Of a DNA stretch of 64,000 nt, positions 1-10,420 are shown in pieces. The notes beneath the pieces were generated by a model that worked only from the letters and a program-made list of their open reading frames with translations, made no database searches and was not told the origin of the DNA. Location: positions 16,788,062 to 16,852,061 of the forward strand of contig OY986973.1 of the NCBI GenBank assembly GCA_963920575.1. The letters run 5' to 3'. The translations under genes and the position numbers were made by a program. Numbering within the stretch: position 1 is the first letter of the stretch; each line of letters starts with the position of its first letter. The stretch is from Narthecium ossifragum (lineage: Eukaryota > Streptophyta > Magnoliopsida > Dioscoreales > Nartheciaceae).

Positions 1-84
1 ATTTTCTGGTTTTCCTATTATTATTCCTGGCCTGCAAGATACTAACAAATGGCATTAGGAGCTAGGTTGACGATGGAAGGGAAG

Positions 85-330
85 GCCTCAGTCTCTCATG
101 TCGAGATTGAGCTATTTGATGGAAAAGCAACTTTAGTTTATGCCAGCAACGAGTGACAAACTTCCTGGAGCAGCACAGAGCCAACAATGCCATAAAGGAA
201 AATAAATCTGAAGCTATTGATACTGATGAGTGGGAGGAGATTGAGATTAAGGCCTTGAGCAAGATTAGGCTCACTGCCAAACAAACAATGGGTCTAAGAA
301 GTCTCTGCATTAAGCGGGGCAACATCACAA
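85..330 (+). pseudogene. Copia gag N-terminal remnant
   Basis: A short degenerate coding stretch. The readable part (from 153) contains FLEQHRANNAIKENKSEAI followed by DTDEWEEIE and KALSKIRL, a pattern typical of the start of plant Copia gag proteins (a short 'VQQ/EQH..KAL..KK' segment, then 'DEWEE...KA.STIRL'). A preceding frame reads VEIELFDGKA, which resembles the usual start 'EIEKFDGKN'. At least one frameshift and a stop lie between the two blocks, and similarity fades after about 300. No LTR, PBS or pol sequence belongs to it. It could instead be a chance open frame; the family match is from memory of motifs. Confidence 0.45.
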
Positions 331-613
331 ATACAAGGAATCAAACCCTTCCAAGTCTGACAATTAACTCAACCTAGACTTTCCTTCGTGTGATTTGATC
401 CCACATCTGGTTTGAATGGTAAACAATGTCCAAACAAGACGGTGTTTGTTGCGGGATTTGTTATTCCGGATTTACAGATTTTTAAGATTAGTATTCTGGA
501 ATAAGTAGTAGGATAAAGTTATTTGAGACCTATTCCAGCTTTATTATTTGGCTATAATTCCAGGATTAGTGTAACCAATTCCACGATTAGTTGCATTAAT
601 CCCATAACCAAAC

Positions 614-1179
614 TATTGGGATTTTTCCTCCCATGAGATGACAGCAGCAAGGGTTTTGTTTTTTCCCAACTTGGATCGATCCAACTTTATAGTGGATCGA
701 TCCGAACTCTGTTTCCATAGACGTGTTTTTCTGTTTTGCAGTGGATTAATCCAACCCCACTCTAGATCGATCTAAGACACTGTAGATGGGAAAATTGGAT
801 GGTTAGGATTAATTTCGATCTTAATTATCTTTGGGCCTATAAATGGGGGTTTCTAGATCTTCTTTGGGTGTGCTTCTTGTGTTGTTAGGGTTTCTTTGTT
901 CTTTGAGAGGTGTGAGAGTAGGCAACCCTAGAGAGAGATTTATTTATCTCTGCTAGAGTTTGGGCTTTGTAATCTCTCCCTCAGTGAAGATTTCCTCTGA
1001 TGCCCGTGATTTTTTCCTTTCAGTTGTTGCTAGTAGGTTTTCCACGTAAATCCTTGTCTCCACTATTTTGTCCTTTGTTTGTGGTTTGGTTGTTGTTATT
1101 TCTTCCATTGCAAAATCGACATCCTGTCATTATCTGGCGCATCTCCGGCATCGTCGGGACCACCGCGGAATCCCCAACA
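614..1179 (+). repeat. 5' LTR of Copia-1
   Basis: U3 carries the palindrome array at 672-775 and a TATA box TATAAAT at 838-844. The terminal CCCAACA is followed at once by the PBS. The left terminal dinucleotide is TA where the 3' LTR has TG. Confidence 0.88.
672..775. promoter_or_regulatory. U3 palindrome array, GGATCGATCC type
   Basis: Four near-palindromic sites (GGATCGATCC twice, then GGATTAATCC and AGATCGATCT), ending about 63 bp upstream of the TATA box at 838. Their position in U3 suggests a promoter or enhancer element; function is inferred from position only. Confidence 0.55.
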
Positions 1180-1181
1180 AG

Positions 1182-1194
1182 TGGTACCAGAGCC
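1182..1194 (+). other. Primer binding site of Copia-1
   Basis: TGGTACCAGAGCC differs by one base from the usual plant Copia site TGGTATCAGAGCC, complementary to the 3' end of initiator tRNA-Met. It lies two bases after the 5' LTR. Confidence 0.85.
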
Positions 1195-1289
1195 AGGTTC
1201 CGAGACTAGGAGGATTCGAATCTCTGATCAAGATTCTAAATCCCTGATCAAGATCTGAAGCATTTGGGTCAGATTCTGACAGAAGCGAG

Positions 1290-2052
1290 ATGGACGCCAA
1301 CGTTGGACGGATGATTCTACTGAACGGGAACAACTGGAACCTATGGAAGACAAAGATGTAGGATCTTTTATTCTACAGAGATCTCTATGAGTGCATGGAA
1401 TAGAAAAGAAGCCTAAAGAGATGGAGGAAGGAGAATGCAACAAGCTTGACAGGAAGGCCTTGGCAACTATCGGATAGTGTTTGGAAGACTGCGTCTACCA
1501 CCACGTGTCAACAACAACGACCGTCAAAGACCTTTGGGAGAAGCCTCATGAGCTTTACGAGAGGAAGTCTATTGGAAATAGAACTTTCTTGATCCGACAG
1601 CTCGTGAATTTGAAGTACCAAGATGGAGGGTCGCCAAGCACTTGAATGAGTTCCAGAGCATAGTCAATCAACTTGCTACCATGAAGATGATGTTGGATGA
1701 TGACATGAAGGCATCTCTCCTGCTTAACTCTTTGCCAGATTCTTGTGAGAGTCTGGTAGTCTCGCTCAACAACTCAGCGCCTGACGGAGCAGTATCCCTG
1801 AACCAAGTTATAGGTTGTTAACTGAACGAAGAGACCAGACAGAAGGCTGCTAGAGTAAGACAGATAGATTCAGAGTCTATAATGGTAATAAACCAAGGCA
1901 GAAGGAAAAGCGTCACCTGCTATTACTGTGGCAAAGTAGGTCATGTAAAGAAGCAGTGCAGGAAGTACAAGACAGATGTCAGAGATGACAAAGTTGATGA
2001 TGGTGAAGACGAGTGCACTGTGATTGTCAAACTAGACACAGATGTCATGTGA
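1290..2052 (+). pseudogene. Copia-1 gag (degenerate)
   Basis: Starts at ATG 1290 (MDANVGRMILLNGNNWNLWK), the usual Copia gag opening in which 'L.G.NW..WK' is conserved. It continues through recognisable capsid-like segments (KDLWEKPHELYERKS, FLIRQLVNLKYQDGGS, LLNSLPDSCESLVVSL). It ends with one CCHC zinc knuckle at 1918-1959 (C-Y-Y-C-G-K-V-G-H-V-K-K-Q-C), the RNA-binding motif of retroviral-type nucleocapsid. At least three stop codons (for example just after NLWKTKM) and a frameshift make it non-functional. After the knuckle a short acidic tail leads to TGA at 2050-2052. No protease motif DSGA follows, which shows that pol was never joined here or was cleanly lost. Confidence 0.82.
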
Positions 2053-2433
2053 CGGGGGAGCATCCGTGCTAGGAGCACGGGGAGGTGTATCTGGTCGAAC
2101 GAAGTGACCGAGGATTTCTGAGTCACAAGCCCAGGATGTATTGTGACTTGAAGGCAAGAAAGCAACCGAGAAGATCAAGACTTGATAGCTGCATCCAAGT
2201 TTGGTGGACAGTTCTCGATGATGGTGATCTGAATCCGATGGGAGATCCGGAGTTTGATGGCAGACCCGAGGTTAATGGTGTTATCCAACTTCGAAAGTGA
2301 CATAAAAGCGGCTAGCTGGCAGCACTGGAGGTGGCATGACTACGGTGCAATTCGAATTCGATGGCGTATCCGAGTTTGATGGAGTTTCTGAGCTTGATGG
2401 AGTATCCGAGTTCAACGGCTTATCCTCATGTGT
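2053..2433 (+). repeat. Copia-1 spacer between gag and PPT, with 18-bp tandem repeats
   Basis: No gene. At about 2350-2420 an 18-bp unit is repeated about four times; read as protein it gives EFDGVS, EFDGVS, ELDGVS, EFNGLS. Looser copies of the same unit occur at 2220-2280. The stretch takes the place that pol would occupy. Confidence 0.6.
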
Positions 2434-2447
2434 CGAAAGGGGGAGTT
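2434..2447 (+). other. Polypurine tract of Copia-1
   Basis: GAAAGGGGGAGTT directly precedes the TG of the 3' LTR, the expected plus-strand primer position. Confidence 0.8.
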
Positions 2448-3017
2448 TGTTGGGATTTTTCTTTCAATGAGATGACGGCAGCAAGGGTTTTGTTTTTTCC
2501 CAACTTGGATCGATCCAACTTTACAGTAGATCGATCTGAACTCTGTTTCCAGAGGAGTATTTTTCTGTTTTGCACGGTGGATCGATCCAACCCCACTCTA
2601 GATCGATCCAAGACACTGTAGATGGGAAAATTGGATGGTTTGGATTAATTCCGATCCTAATTATCTTGGGGCCTATAAATAAGGGTTTATATGTCTTCTT
2701 TGGGTGTGCTTCTTGTGTTGCTAGGGTTTTCTTTGTTCTTTGAGAGGTGTGAGAGTAGGCAACTCTAGAGAGAGATCTCTTTGTCTTTGTTAGGGTTTGG
2801 GCTTTGTAATCTCTCCCTCATAGTGAAGATTTCCTCTGATGCCCGTGGTTTTTTCCTTCTAGTTGTTGCTGGTAGGCTTTCCACGTAAATCCTTGTCTCT
2901 ACTATTTTCCCTTTGTTTGTGGTTTGGTTGTTGTTATTTCTTCCACTGCGACATTGACATCCCGTCATTATCTGATGCATCTCCGACATCGTCGGGACCA
3001 CCACGGAATTCCCAACA
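2448..3017 (+). repeat. 3' LTR of Copia-1
   Basis: Matches 614-1179. It keeps the palindrome array (2506-2611: GGATCGATCC, AGATCGATCT, GGATCGATCC, AGATCGATCC) and the TATA box (2674). Ends CCCAACA, followed by the TSD CAAAC. Confidence 0.88.
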
Positions 3018-3238
3018 CAAACATGCTAAGGTCCAAACATAAACAATAAACAATTTCAACCGCACCCAGCGAACTCCGTAAAAAATCAACAAACAGATGT
3101 TTCTTGTTTATAGGACAACCATTCAAACCTTAAAAATAATTGCCAATCTACCGGTTATATGACACGCATTCAATCGCCCGGTTGAACTCTTTTAAAACAT
3201 TTCCTTTTGATGCTCTTTCTCATTCTAAAACATTTAGT

Positions 3239-3383
3239 GCCGTTTGAATTAAGGATAGAATAAGATTGTATAATAGATAAAATAAAAATTATGCATATAT
3301 CAAAGATAGTTATGTAAGATTTAAAAGAAAATATTAAATGTATAAATGAGGTTTATAAATGTTTATATCAATCCAAACGGACC
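3239..3383. mobile_element. Short AT-rich TIR element (MITE candidate)
   Basis: About 145 bp bounded by inverted GCCGTTTGAATT (left) and the complement of AATCCAAACGG (right). The interior is AT-rich and non-coding. No convincing TSD is visible, so superfamily and exact ends are uncertain. Confidence 0.4.
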
Positions 3384-3756
3384 ATTGCTATTTAAACACA
3401 TGCATCTTAGTATTCGGTCGCTCCGATCCACCAGTCCGTGTTTAATTATCTCACGACCAGAATACCGCAACACAGGAGAAATATAATATAATTTAGTCCA
3501 AAGAAGCGTCCACCATGCCCAAGTGCCCATCTCGCAATCAATCCTTCCAATAGCATTTTGTTTGGGGATCAAGAAAGGAAAAAATATAACATGCATCAGT
3601 CTAAGGATCGACCAAAAATGGAAAAAATATGACTAAGCACAATCAAGGTTTGACTTGGAACATAACAACAAGTACAGTCGACAATAGCCGGCTCTTGTCT
3701 TGTCCTTGGCGCAGCAAGTCGGCTGCGACGCAACACATATCTAAGAGAGATCCTCA
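3384..3756. other. No gene seen
   Basis: Mixed-composition sequence between two TIR elements. Neither strand shows a recognisable protein, RNA gene or repeat. Confidence 0.5.
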
Positions 3757-5066
3757 GACCCCGTTTGGCAACGGAGGTAAGAACCGGTTAACCACCTTAA
3801 TTTCATTCTTACCCTCAAATGTCATAGGATTAAGTTTTTAGGTTAAATATGAAAATGGGGTTAACCTTCTCTCTCATTTACACTCATCACATGTATTCTA
3901 ATATTATTTTGATTATGTCAATATTTTTTTTACATGATGTGGACAAATTATGGACTAACACGTAACATGTGGGACCCACATATATTACTATTTTATTATA
4001 ATAATATGTTATTGATATTATTTAATACACTAGGTTTAGGAAATTGTTTTTACATCCTTTGACTTTTTTACGTGCTTCTAAAAATACATGCAAATATTTT
4101 TATGATGTAATAAAAATGTCTATGTGTGTGGTAACATTTTTTGTACGTGTTTGTTTTTTTACGTGTAAATATTTTTGTATGCATTTTATTAGCCCATAAA
4201 TATTTTTATGAGCGTATAAAAACTTTTGTGCACGCATAATTTGATTTTATATGCGTACTGTATTAAATAATATTATTCATATGTTATTATAATAAAATAT
4301 TAATATAAGTGGGTCCACATGCCATATGTCACATCATGATTGGTCTATTTCATGCAAAAGTATTTTATTTTATATTTATTTCATAATAAATATTAAAATA
4401 TTATTATTATATTAATATAAGTGGGTCCGTATGGGGATGCATTGATGTGTACAAACATTATTTTATATTATTTTAATAATAAATATTAAATTAATATAAG
4501 TGGGTTCGTATGGGAGGCGTTGATGTGTACAAAACAATATTTTATATTATTTTAATAAGAAAATAATAAAATATTATTATTTTATTAGTATAAGTTGGTC
4601 CGCATGGGATGCATTGATGTGTACAAATATTATTTTATATTATTTTCATAATAAATATTAAAATATTATTATTATATTAATATAAGTGGGTTCGCATATG
4701 GATGCATTGATGTAATATTATATATTTTATACACTTCACGTACAAACATTTGAATTAACTTAATAATTAATTCAAATGTTACAATCTTAACCAATTAGCA
4801 TACCCAAATATTATATATTTTTTACACTTTACGTAGATATATATAAATTAATTTTAATAATTAATTTATATATTATAATCTTAACCCACGAGCTTATCTA
4901 CTATTATAATATTAAATATTTTATATATTTTTTAATTCTTCTCCTTATTCAAAGCTTAACCCACTAACTTACCCATGTTTCTAAGCCAAACGTCAAAAGT
5001 GGGTTAGGTTTACCCCATTTTTTATCCCTATTTTTTTACCCCTAACTCCCCCCCAACCAAACGGGG
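3757..5066. mobile_element. Large AT-rich TIR element (non-autonomous DNA transposon)
   Basis: Left end GACCCCGTTTGG, right end CCAAACGGGGCC: an inverted pair that extends into subterminal matches (AAAATGGGGTTAACC at about 3852 against the complement of GGTTTACCCCATTTT at about 5008). The inside is extremely AT-rich and has no long ORF. Termini of the form GGCCCCGTTTGG suggest PIF/Harbinger or hAT; the CCTC shared by both flanks is too short to choose a superfamily. At 1.3 kb it is long for a MITE, largely because of an internal tandem repeat. Confidence 0.6.
4295..4715. repeat. Tandem repeat, four to five units of about 85-105 bp
   Basis: Each unit contains 'ATAAGTGGGTYCRYATGG', then 'GATGCATTGATGTGTACAAA', then AT-rich sequence of variable length. 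Units begin near 4305, 4419, 4496, 4590 and 4680. The units differ mainly by small indels in the AT-rich part. Confidence 0.7.
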
Positions 5067-5297
5067 CCTCGCCGTCTTCATTCCGCGAGTAGAGAATGGC
5101 TACACAGATGCATTAACTAGGTTTGGTCGATGGGCCTATGCTAGATTTTTCTGGGCGCATGATTCTGGGTTATCTCTCCCAGCTCATACATCAGGATTGG
5201 TCCTCTGATGTTGATGCATGTTATATCTTTTAATTTCACCGAGCTTATTTGTTCAAAAAAACAGTTTTAATGTGACCAATTGGTCCCATAAATTTAT

Positions 5298-7222
5298 GAG
5301 TTATTTACATATATCCTTCTCAAAAAATTTGATTTCACATATTTCGTCCTGAAAAAAAATTGAAATCACACCAGAAACCCTCAAAATCTTGATTATTATC
5401 ATATATCCCTTTTGGTTACTTAAAAGCGAAATATTCAAGAAATATGCTGGACGGGCCGTTTGAGAGGCTTTTGAATCACTTAGCCGCCTGATACGAGTCG
5501 ATCCGACTCGATCAACTGGATCCGAACCCAGAAGAGGAACCAAACTGGTTCAGCCTCTTTCCTAGTTTGACTTGGACTTCCCTAGTTCAAACTAGAGTAT
5601 TTAATTAAGATTTATTATTATTCTTTATTTGAGTCCTAGTTGATTGTTAGGAATTAATTAAGAGTCCCTTTGAGTTAGGAAGTTGAGTTGAGTCAGAAAC
5701 CTTATTACTTGCTAATTAAGCAAGGGGGTTTTCTAGTGGATTAGGACTCTGTCAAGGTCTCTATAAAAGGACCTTAGTAGTTTGTATTAGGTTATGATGA
5801 TGCATGATGATGAATGAATTATGAGTAGTTGATAAATTATCATAGGAGTAGAATATCATAAGAGTAGAGATAATATAGTTTCCACCATATATCTACCATA
5901 GATCCACCTTCTTCCCCGTCGGTCATCTTCTCCGCAGCCGGCATCGCCTTCACCTTCATCTTCTTTCTCCCCGTCACTTTCTCTCTCCGCCACGTCAGCA
6001 ACCCCCACCGCCACGTCATCACTCTCTCTCCTCGTCACCAGCCACTGTTCATCGTCTCCCTCCCGTGCCGGAACCCTAGCTTCCCTCCGTCCAGCCTCTC
6101 CGGCCACCCCCGTCACCAACCAAGACCTCCAACGCCTTCCCCTGAGCCTCACGACTTCTCCAAGCCGCTCCTCCGCCTCCGTCGTCTCCTCCGACGTCTT
6201 CCCTGGCCAACCCAAGTTCACAGCCACCGTCCACCGTCCACGACACGACCCCGATCTCACCCCAAACCCTTCCTAAACCCTTCCCCGGCCTCCCTAGACC
6301 CGATTCCGACCTTTCCCAGGCCCCGCCGAGCTCCCCGTCGTCCCCGACGCCGGTGAACCCAAACCCCTACCGCCGTCTCCCCCAGATCCGGCCGATCCGC
6401 CTCCCATCTCCCAGATCCGAGCCGTTGGATCGCTTTCCCACCGTCCAACGACATTTCCTGACAAGATCCCAACAGCCGCCGCCGCCCATACGCCGGCGAT
6501 CCACTCCGGCGACTTCTCAGCCCTCGGATCCAGGCTGGTTCAGCCAGCCAACTTGAATCAGACTCAGCCAAGTCTAATTGATTCAGCCGAGCCAGTTAAT
6601 CCGGATCAAGCCCAATCTAAGCCGATCAGCTTGATCCAGATCACTTCAAACTTGACCCAGTCAAGTCCCATCCAATCAGGCTCAGCCAGATCCGATCCAG
6701 CTCAAGCCAGATCCGATCCAGCTAGCCAAATCAGCCAATTGGACTCAAATCAAGTCCGATCAGGGCGATTCTGATCGATTGGAGCAGTAGAGACTCATTA
6801 CGAGAGAATCACAAGTAGACCGCTCGTAACACCGCCCTTACCCTTATAACTACCGCTCTTCTTCCACCTTCAATCCACATAACCGTTGGGTCGTTAGAGT
6901 TTGAAATCGGGATATATGGGAGGGTTATACGAAGGATTTGACAATTATTAAACGCGAGAGACCTAACTTTTATGATCAAATGAACATAGATTTTAATAAG
7001 TGATGGCATTTGAGATATTTTACAACTCCGGTTACGTCGTTAACTATGGTAATGTCCCGGTTACGTCGTTAACCATGGTAATGTCAACTTAATAGTCGTA
7101 AGTGGACGGAAGGGTATATATGATAATATTCAAGATTTTTAAGGTTTTTGATGTAAGTTTGATTTTTTTAGTATAAGATATGTAAAATCAAACTTATTTC
7201 AAGAGATATATGTAAATAACCC
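5298..7222. mobile_element. Mutator-like element with long TIRs, hosting a solo LTR
   Basis: The ends are long inverted repeats: 5298-5420 matches the reverse complement of 7100-7222 (start GRGTTATTTACATATATC). A perfect 9-bp TSD, TAAATTTAT, lies at 5289-5297 and 7223-7231; long TIRs plus 9-bp TSD define Mutator-like elements. The element proper is only about 575 bp; the remainder (5489-6836) is an inserted solo LTR and its TSD copy. No transposase is present. Confidence 0.8.
5489..6831 (-). mobile_element. Solo LTR of Gypsy-1 (chromovirus-like family)
   Basis: Begins TGATACGAGTC and ends CTCGTAACA, with a perfect 5-bp TSD CCGCC at 5484-5488 and 6832-6836. It is the reverse complement of the LTRs at 52605-54068 and 62432-63820, so with respect to the plus strand it lies opposite to them. 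Formed by recombination between two LTRs of a former complete element. It contains a GC-rich stretch that gives open frames on both strands; these are compositional and not genes. Confidence 0.85.
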
Positions 7223-7889
7223 TAAATTTATTAGACCAAGTCACATCTCCTGCAAGGTTGACCGTGGAATTCCACACCAATTTGGTCTTCAAACCTGCTC
7301 ATAAGTCATCAAGTTACCATATCTTTCTTTTTTTAGCTTTAGAAATAGCATTGCTTCCTCTTCAAGTTTTTGACACGTGTCCCTCAGTTGTTCTTTGAGT
7401 TCTGGAGACTTTTTTTTGGCGATTAGCATTAGCAACTGGTAAATTACATCCATGGGAAAAGAAAGACTTTTTTTTTATATAAATCTTTTTATGTGGCAAA
7501 TGTTCACCTGAATTAGCAATCCTTTGTTTTGTAGGTATTTATTGGTAAATTATATTAATATAAAATCATCATTATTTATTGACTTAAGTTCTATAGGAGA
7601 CGACGTGTTAGATTCTATTAATATAAGCTCTCACTTATTCGCTTAGTTTTGTTGATTGAGTCGTTTGAGTTCTCTCATTCTTATCTTCCCTTTCTTCTTG
7701 GTTTTATTTCCTAAAACACCGTGAGTTAAAATTTTCACCTAAGTGGAACATATGTCTATTGCAACCTCCCACTCCCCGACAAAAGACATAAAAGATCCTA
7801 TTGCAACCTCCCACCCCCGACAAATTTGAATTCAACTAAAATTAAATTAATCAACAAATTTAAGATAGATTGACCAATCAACGTTTAAA
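7223..7889. other. No gene seen; AT-rich intergenic sequence
   Basis: Poly-T tracts and AT-rich sequence, with a local repeat of 'TATTGCAACCTCCCAC' at about 7757 and 7799. No coding or RNA feature recognised. Confidence 0.5.
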
Positions 7890-8112
7890 AATATAGTGAT
7901 GAATAAGATATTATAAAGTGGTAAATAGTATATTAAGCAAGGGGTAAATAGTTAAATATCTCTAAAAATGCATGTTCCGCGTGATGTAATCCTTGAATAA
8001 AGCAACTTTTCCATATGTGAATTTTCTACCGAGTAAAGATTGATTTCATTACTTATTACTAAGAATGATATAGCTTGAAACATTCAACACCAAATCAAAA
8101 GAGATGAAAGGA
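7890..8112. repeat. Dispersed repeat, copy 1
   Basis: Matches 10455-10665 in the same orientation: both contain '...GTGATRAATARGATATYAT...', 'AAATAGTTAAA(A)TATCTCT', a 'CGTGRTGTAAT' block and 'CCATATGTGA', and end in a run with AATCAAAAGAGA. About 2.5 kb apart. No coding potential; class unknown. Confidence 0.6.
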
Positions 8113-8274
8113 GAGACAATGAAGAAAATGTAATATCCAAAGTAATTTGGAGGGAAAAAAAAGATTAAAAGACATCAACGATCCTATTGGAACCTTCCAC
8201 GCCCTTCAAATCCGAATTCGATTCAAATTAAATTAATCAACAAATTAAAGATAGATTGACCCACCAACATCTAA

Positions 8275-8501
8275 TCTATCTAACTCTATATAAGACAAGG
8301 TTTTGGTATATCTGACGGCCCACAAGATGCTAGAAGAGTTTTATCTAACGATCAAGAAACACCCCCACCACATGAGTTCAATTATTCATAAAATACAGTA
8401 ATCTTTGTCTTAGGAGATTATGGGGGTGGTTCAAATATATAAATCGTGGATTAATCATGATCAATCAATTAAACCGTGTCAGGGGCACGGAAATCCACTA
8501 G
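8275..8501 (+). mobile_element. Helitron-like element (candidate)
   Basis: The 3' end has the Helitron hallmark: a hairpin CCGTG-TCAGGGG-CACGG at 8474-8490, then 7 bp, then CTAG (8498-8501) followed by T. A plausible 5' end TCTATCTAAC preceded by A lies at 8275, giving about 227 bp with A/T flanks and no TSD. The 5' end is a guess. Confidence 0.45.
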
Positions 8502-9777
8502 TTTAAATATATTACATAACTGGTGATCAGCTCAAATTAGTGAAACATATTAACCCATAACCCTACTATATCTTATTTAAGGCGATTAGCCCATTAACGG
8601 TCGGTCATGATTTTTGATGGCGATATTGCCTTTATGAGATTATTAATTTTTCGTGAATCTTTTATGCCAGCTTTATATGCTAGGGCGTAGATTTTATTTC
8701 CGTTTTATTGATCCATCACAAATCGGACGGCCATGGATGCTCCGGCCTTGATCAATGGCGAGAAGGTTCTGACGATCGTCGGCGCCAATGGAGGAGGGGT
8801 TGTTGGTGGCTGGGGAGTCCATTTACCATTCGGATCGAGGTGATGGGCGACGGATATGATGGATCCGGCGACATCGGTGACGGTGGTGCTTGGAGGAAGA
8901 GGTCGCCGGATATCCGACCACCTCGATTTCCTAAATCATTATATCCGACCCGCTCGTCGCCCCATGACTCTTCCCTGATGTGTTTTCAACGAGAGACGGT
9001 GGTCTCCCACCGTCCTCAGTCGCTACGGTGCTAAATCCGGAGGTATAAAGAGTAGAAAAGAGAAAAGCAAAAAATGGAAAAGAGAAAAGTGAAGTTGGGA
9101 GCTCCTCGTAGGTCAAGACTGGAACAAGAGGGATCATAGGGACCTTAGGAAATTATCCATGGTGGCTGATCGACGAGAATGGTGGCGGAGGTGGGGGATT
9201 GGAGGAGAAAAAGTGAAAAGTGAGAAAAGAAAAGTGATAATTGATAGGGAAATCCGACGACTGAGATATGCCAGAGGTCAATCGCCGTCGAGTAGGCCTC
9301 GTCAGAGGTTGGGATAAGTGGAGGAGAGATCATGGGTGGTTGGAGAGTCTATCCATCGGGTCGAATCGAGGAGATGGGCAGCGACATGGAGATTTGGCGA
9401 AGATGATGGCCGGTCTTGAAGATCCGATGAATATGAGGACTGGTTGGAGCACGACACGATAGAGATGTAGAGATCTGGCGAAGATGAGGGTTGGTCGTGG
9501 AGATCTGGCGAAGATGAGGGTTAGTCGAAGCTCGACATGACGACAACGTGGAGATCCGACGAAGATGAGGGATGATCGAAGCTCAGCACAGCGGCGACGT
9601 GGTTAGCGAGAGGGGCCGGATAGGGAGGCGAACGGCATGGTAGCGGTGGCGTCCGGCATGGCGATGGGTCTCAATCGGGAAGGAGAGAGGCGAGAGATGA
9701 GAGAGAAAACAAGGGTGGATACTAATTTGGGATTAATGCTCAAAGTTAAATCCGCATGAACTTATTAGTATAATAAT
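8502..9777. other. AT-rich then GC-rich stretch of unknown origin
   Basis: 8502-8700 is AT-rich. From about 8700 to 9720 it becomes GC-rich. ATG at 8733 opens a short frame starting MDAPALINGEKVLTIVG that ends after 36 codons. Other frames are longer but rich in R, G and D with no motif. The composition resembles GC-rich leaders elsewhere in the window, or a captured exon. No function can be assigned. Confidence 0.4.
9378..9600. repeat. Short tandem repeat, unit about 33 bp
   Basis: 'GAGATCTGGCGAAGATGAGG' plus 'GTTGGTCGTG' is present twice almost perfectly (about 9467-9530), with diverged copies on both sides ('GAGATTTGGCGAAGATGATG' at about 9389, 'GAGATCCGACGAAGATGAGG' at about 9550). About five units. 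Confidence 0.6.
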
Positions 9778-10420
9778 TAGGAATGGCAATTTGTACCGAA
9801 TCGATGGGGAACCGAACTGTTTCACTCCGATTCCTTACCCCAAATCCGTGATTTTGCCCCGTGGATATGGGTGTGATAGAACCCAATAGATCCCCGCGGG
9901 GAATGGGGCAAGTTTGATATAGATTTTTCCCCGAACCGATTCCCCGCCCCGACAATTAAATTACTAAAATACCCTATATAGTAGTGGGGTTAGTGACTTA
10001 GTGTTTAGGATTCATCCATGGTTTTTTTTTTGTTCTCAATGGTGTTTTACCAAGAGTTTTTTTGAATCGTTAACTTATTTTTCTCTAATCTTTATATTTT
10101 TTTAGATTTAGTTATGTTTAAACTATATTATGTCCGATTGCGTAGTGAGTGATGTAGTACTTGGACCAAACTATTTAGTCAATTGTGATATGAAATCTTT
10201 AGATGTGGTTCAATGGTTTGAGAATTATTCATGATTATGATTTTGTAAGTGTTTATGCTAAACCGTGGTGATCCGTGGTTCCCCGAACCCCATTTGGTAT
10301 AGGGACGGTACGAACCCGCTAATCCCCGTGGGGAATGGAGCGGTTTTGGGACATAATTTTTTAATGGAGAATGGGACGGTTTTGAAAATCCCCACCCAAT
10401 CCGTCCGGTTACCATCCCTA
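9778..10420. mobile_element. hAT non-autonomous element with perfect 8-bp TSD
   Basis: Ends TAGGAATGGCAA and (reverse complement) TAGGGATGGTAA. Perfect 8-bp TSD ATAATAAT at 9770-9777 and 10421-10428, diagnostic for hAT. 643 bp; subterminal GC-rich inverted segments rich in 'CCCCG' and 'GGGGA', AT-rich core. No transposase. Confidence 0.85.

Larger units (their letters stand above)
614..3017 (+). mobile_element. Copia-1: complete gag-only LTR retrotransposon (TR-GAG type)
   Basis: Two direct repeats of 566 and 570 bp (614-1179, 2448-3017) enclose a 1.27-kb internal region. Both end in CCCAACA; the right copy starts TGTTGGGA, the left TATTGGGA (one base lost from the canonical TG). A perfect 5-bp TSD, CAAAC, lies at 609-613 and 3018-3022. 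PBS and PPT are present. The only coding sequence is a degenerate gag; there is no protease, integrase or reverse transcriptase, so transposition would have needed enzymes from another Copia element. This matches the class described in plants as TR-GAG. The two LTRs differ at many positions, so the insertion is not recent. Confidence 0.9.
437..3030. mobile_element. Short TIR element (MITE), split by Copia-1
   Basis: The two halves are 437-613 and 3023-3030. The outer ends form imperfect terminal inverted repeats: GGTGTTTGTTGCGGGATTT on the left against the reverse complement of TAATCCCATAACCAAAC plus a few bases on the right. The 9-bp direct repeat GTCCAAACA flanks the pair at 428-436 and 3031-3039. 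Without the Copia insertion the element is about 185 bp, with no coding capacity. A 9-bp TSD suggests the Mutator superfamily, but the TIR sequence alone does not settle this. Confidence 0.6.

Noticed and set aside
2361..2621. 86-codon plus-strand frame
   Set aside because: Runs from the repeat spacer across the PPT into the 3' LTR of Copia-1.
5856..6571. Long frames on both strands that look like proteins (also 53066-53594 and 62810-63346)
   Set aside because: They lie within Gypsy-1 LTR copies, are R/G/E- or S/P/H-rich from GC-rich composition, occur on both strands and change frame between copies.
8708..9034. 108-codon frame and the ATG at 8733 as a host gene
   Set aside because: No domain, competing frames, biased composition and a short tandem repeat just downstream; kept only as an unknown GC-rich region.
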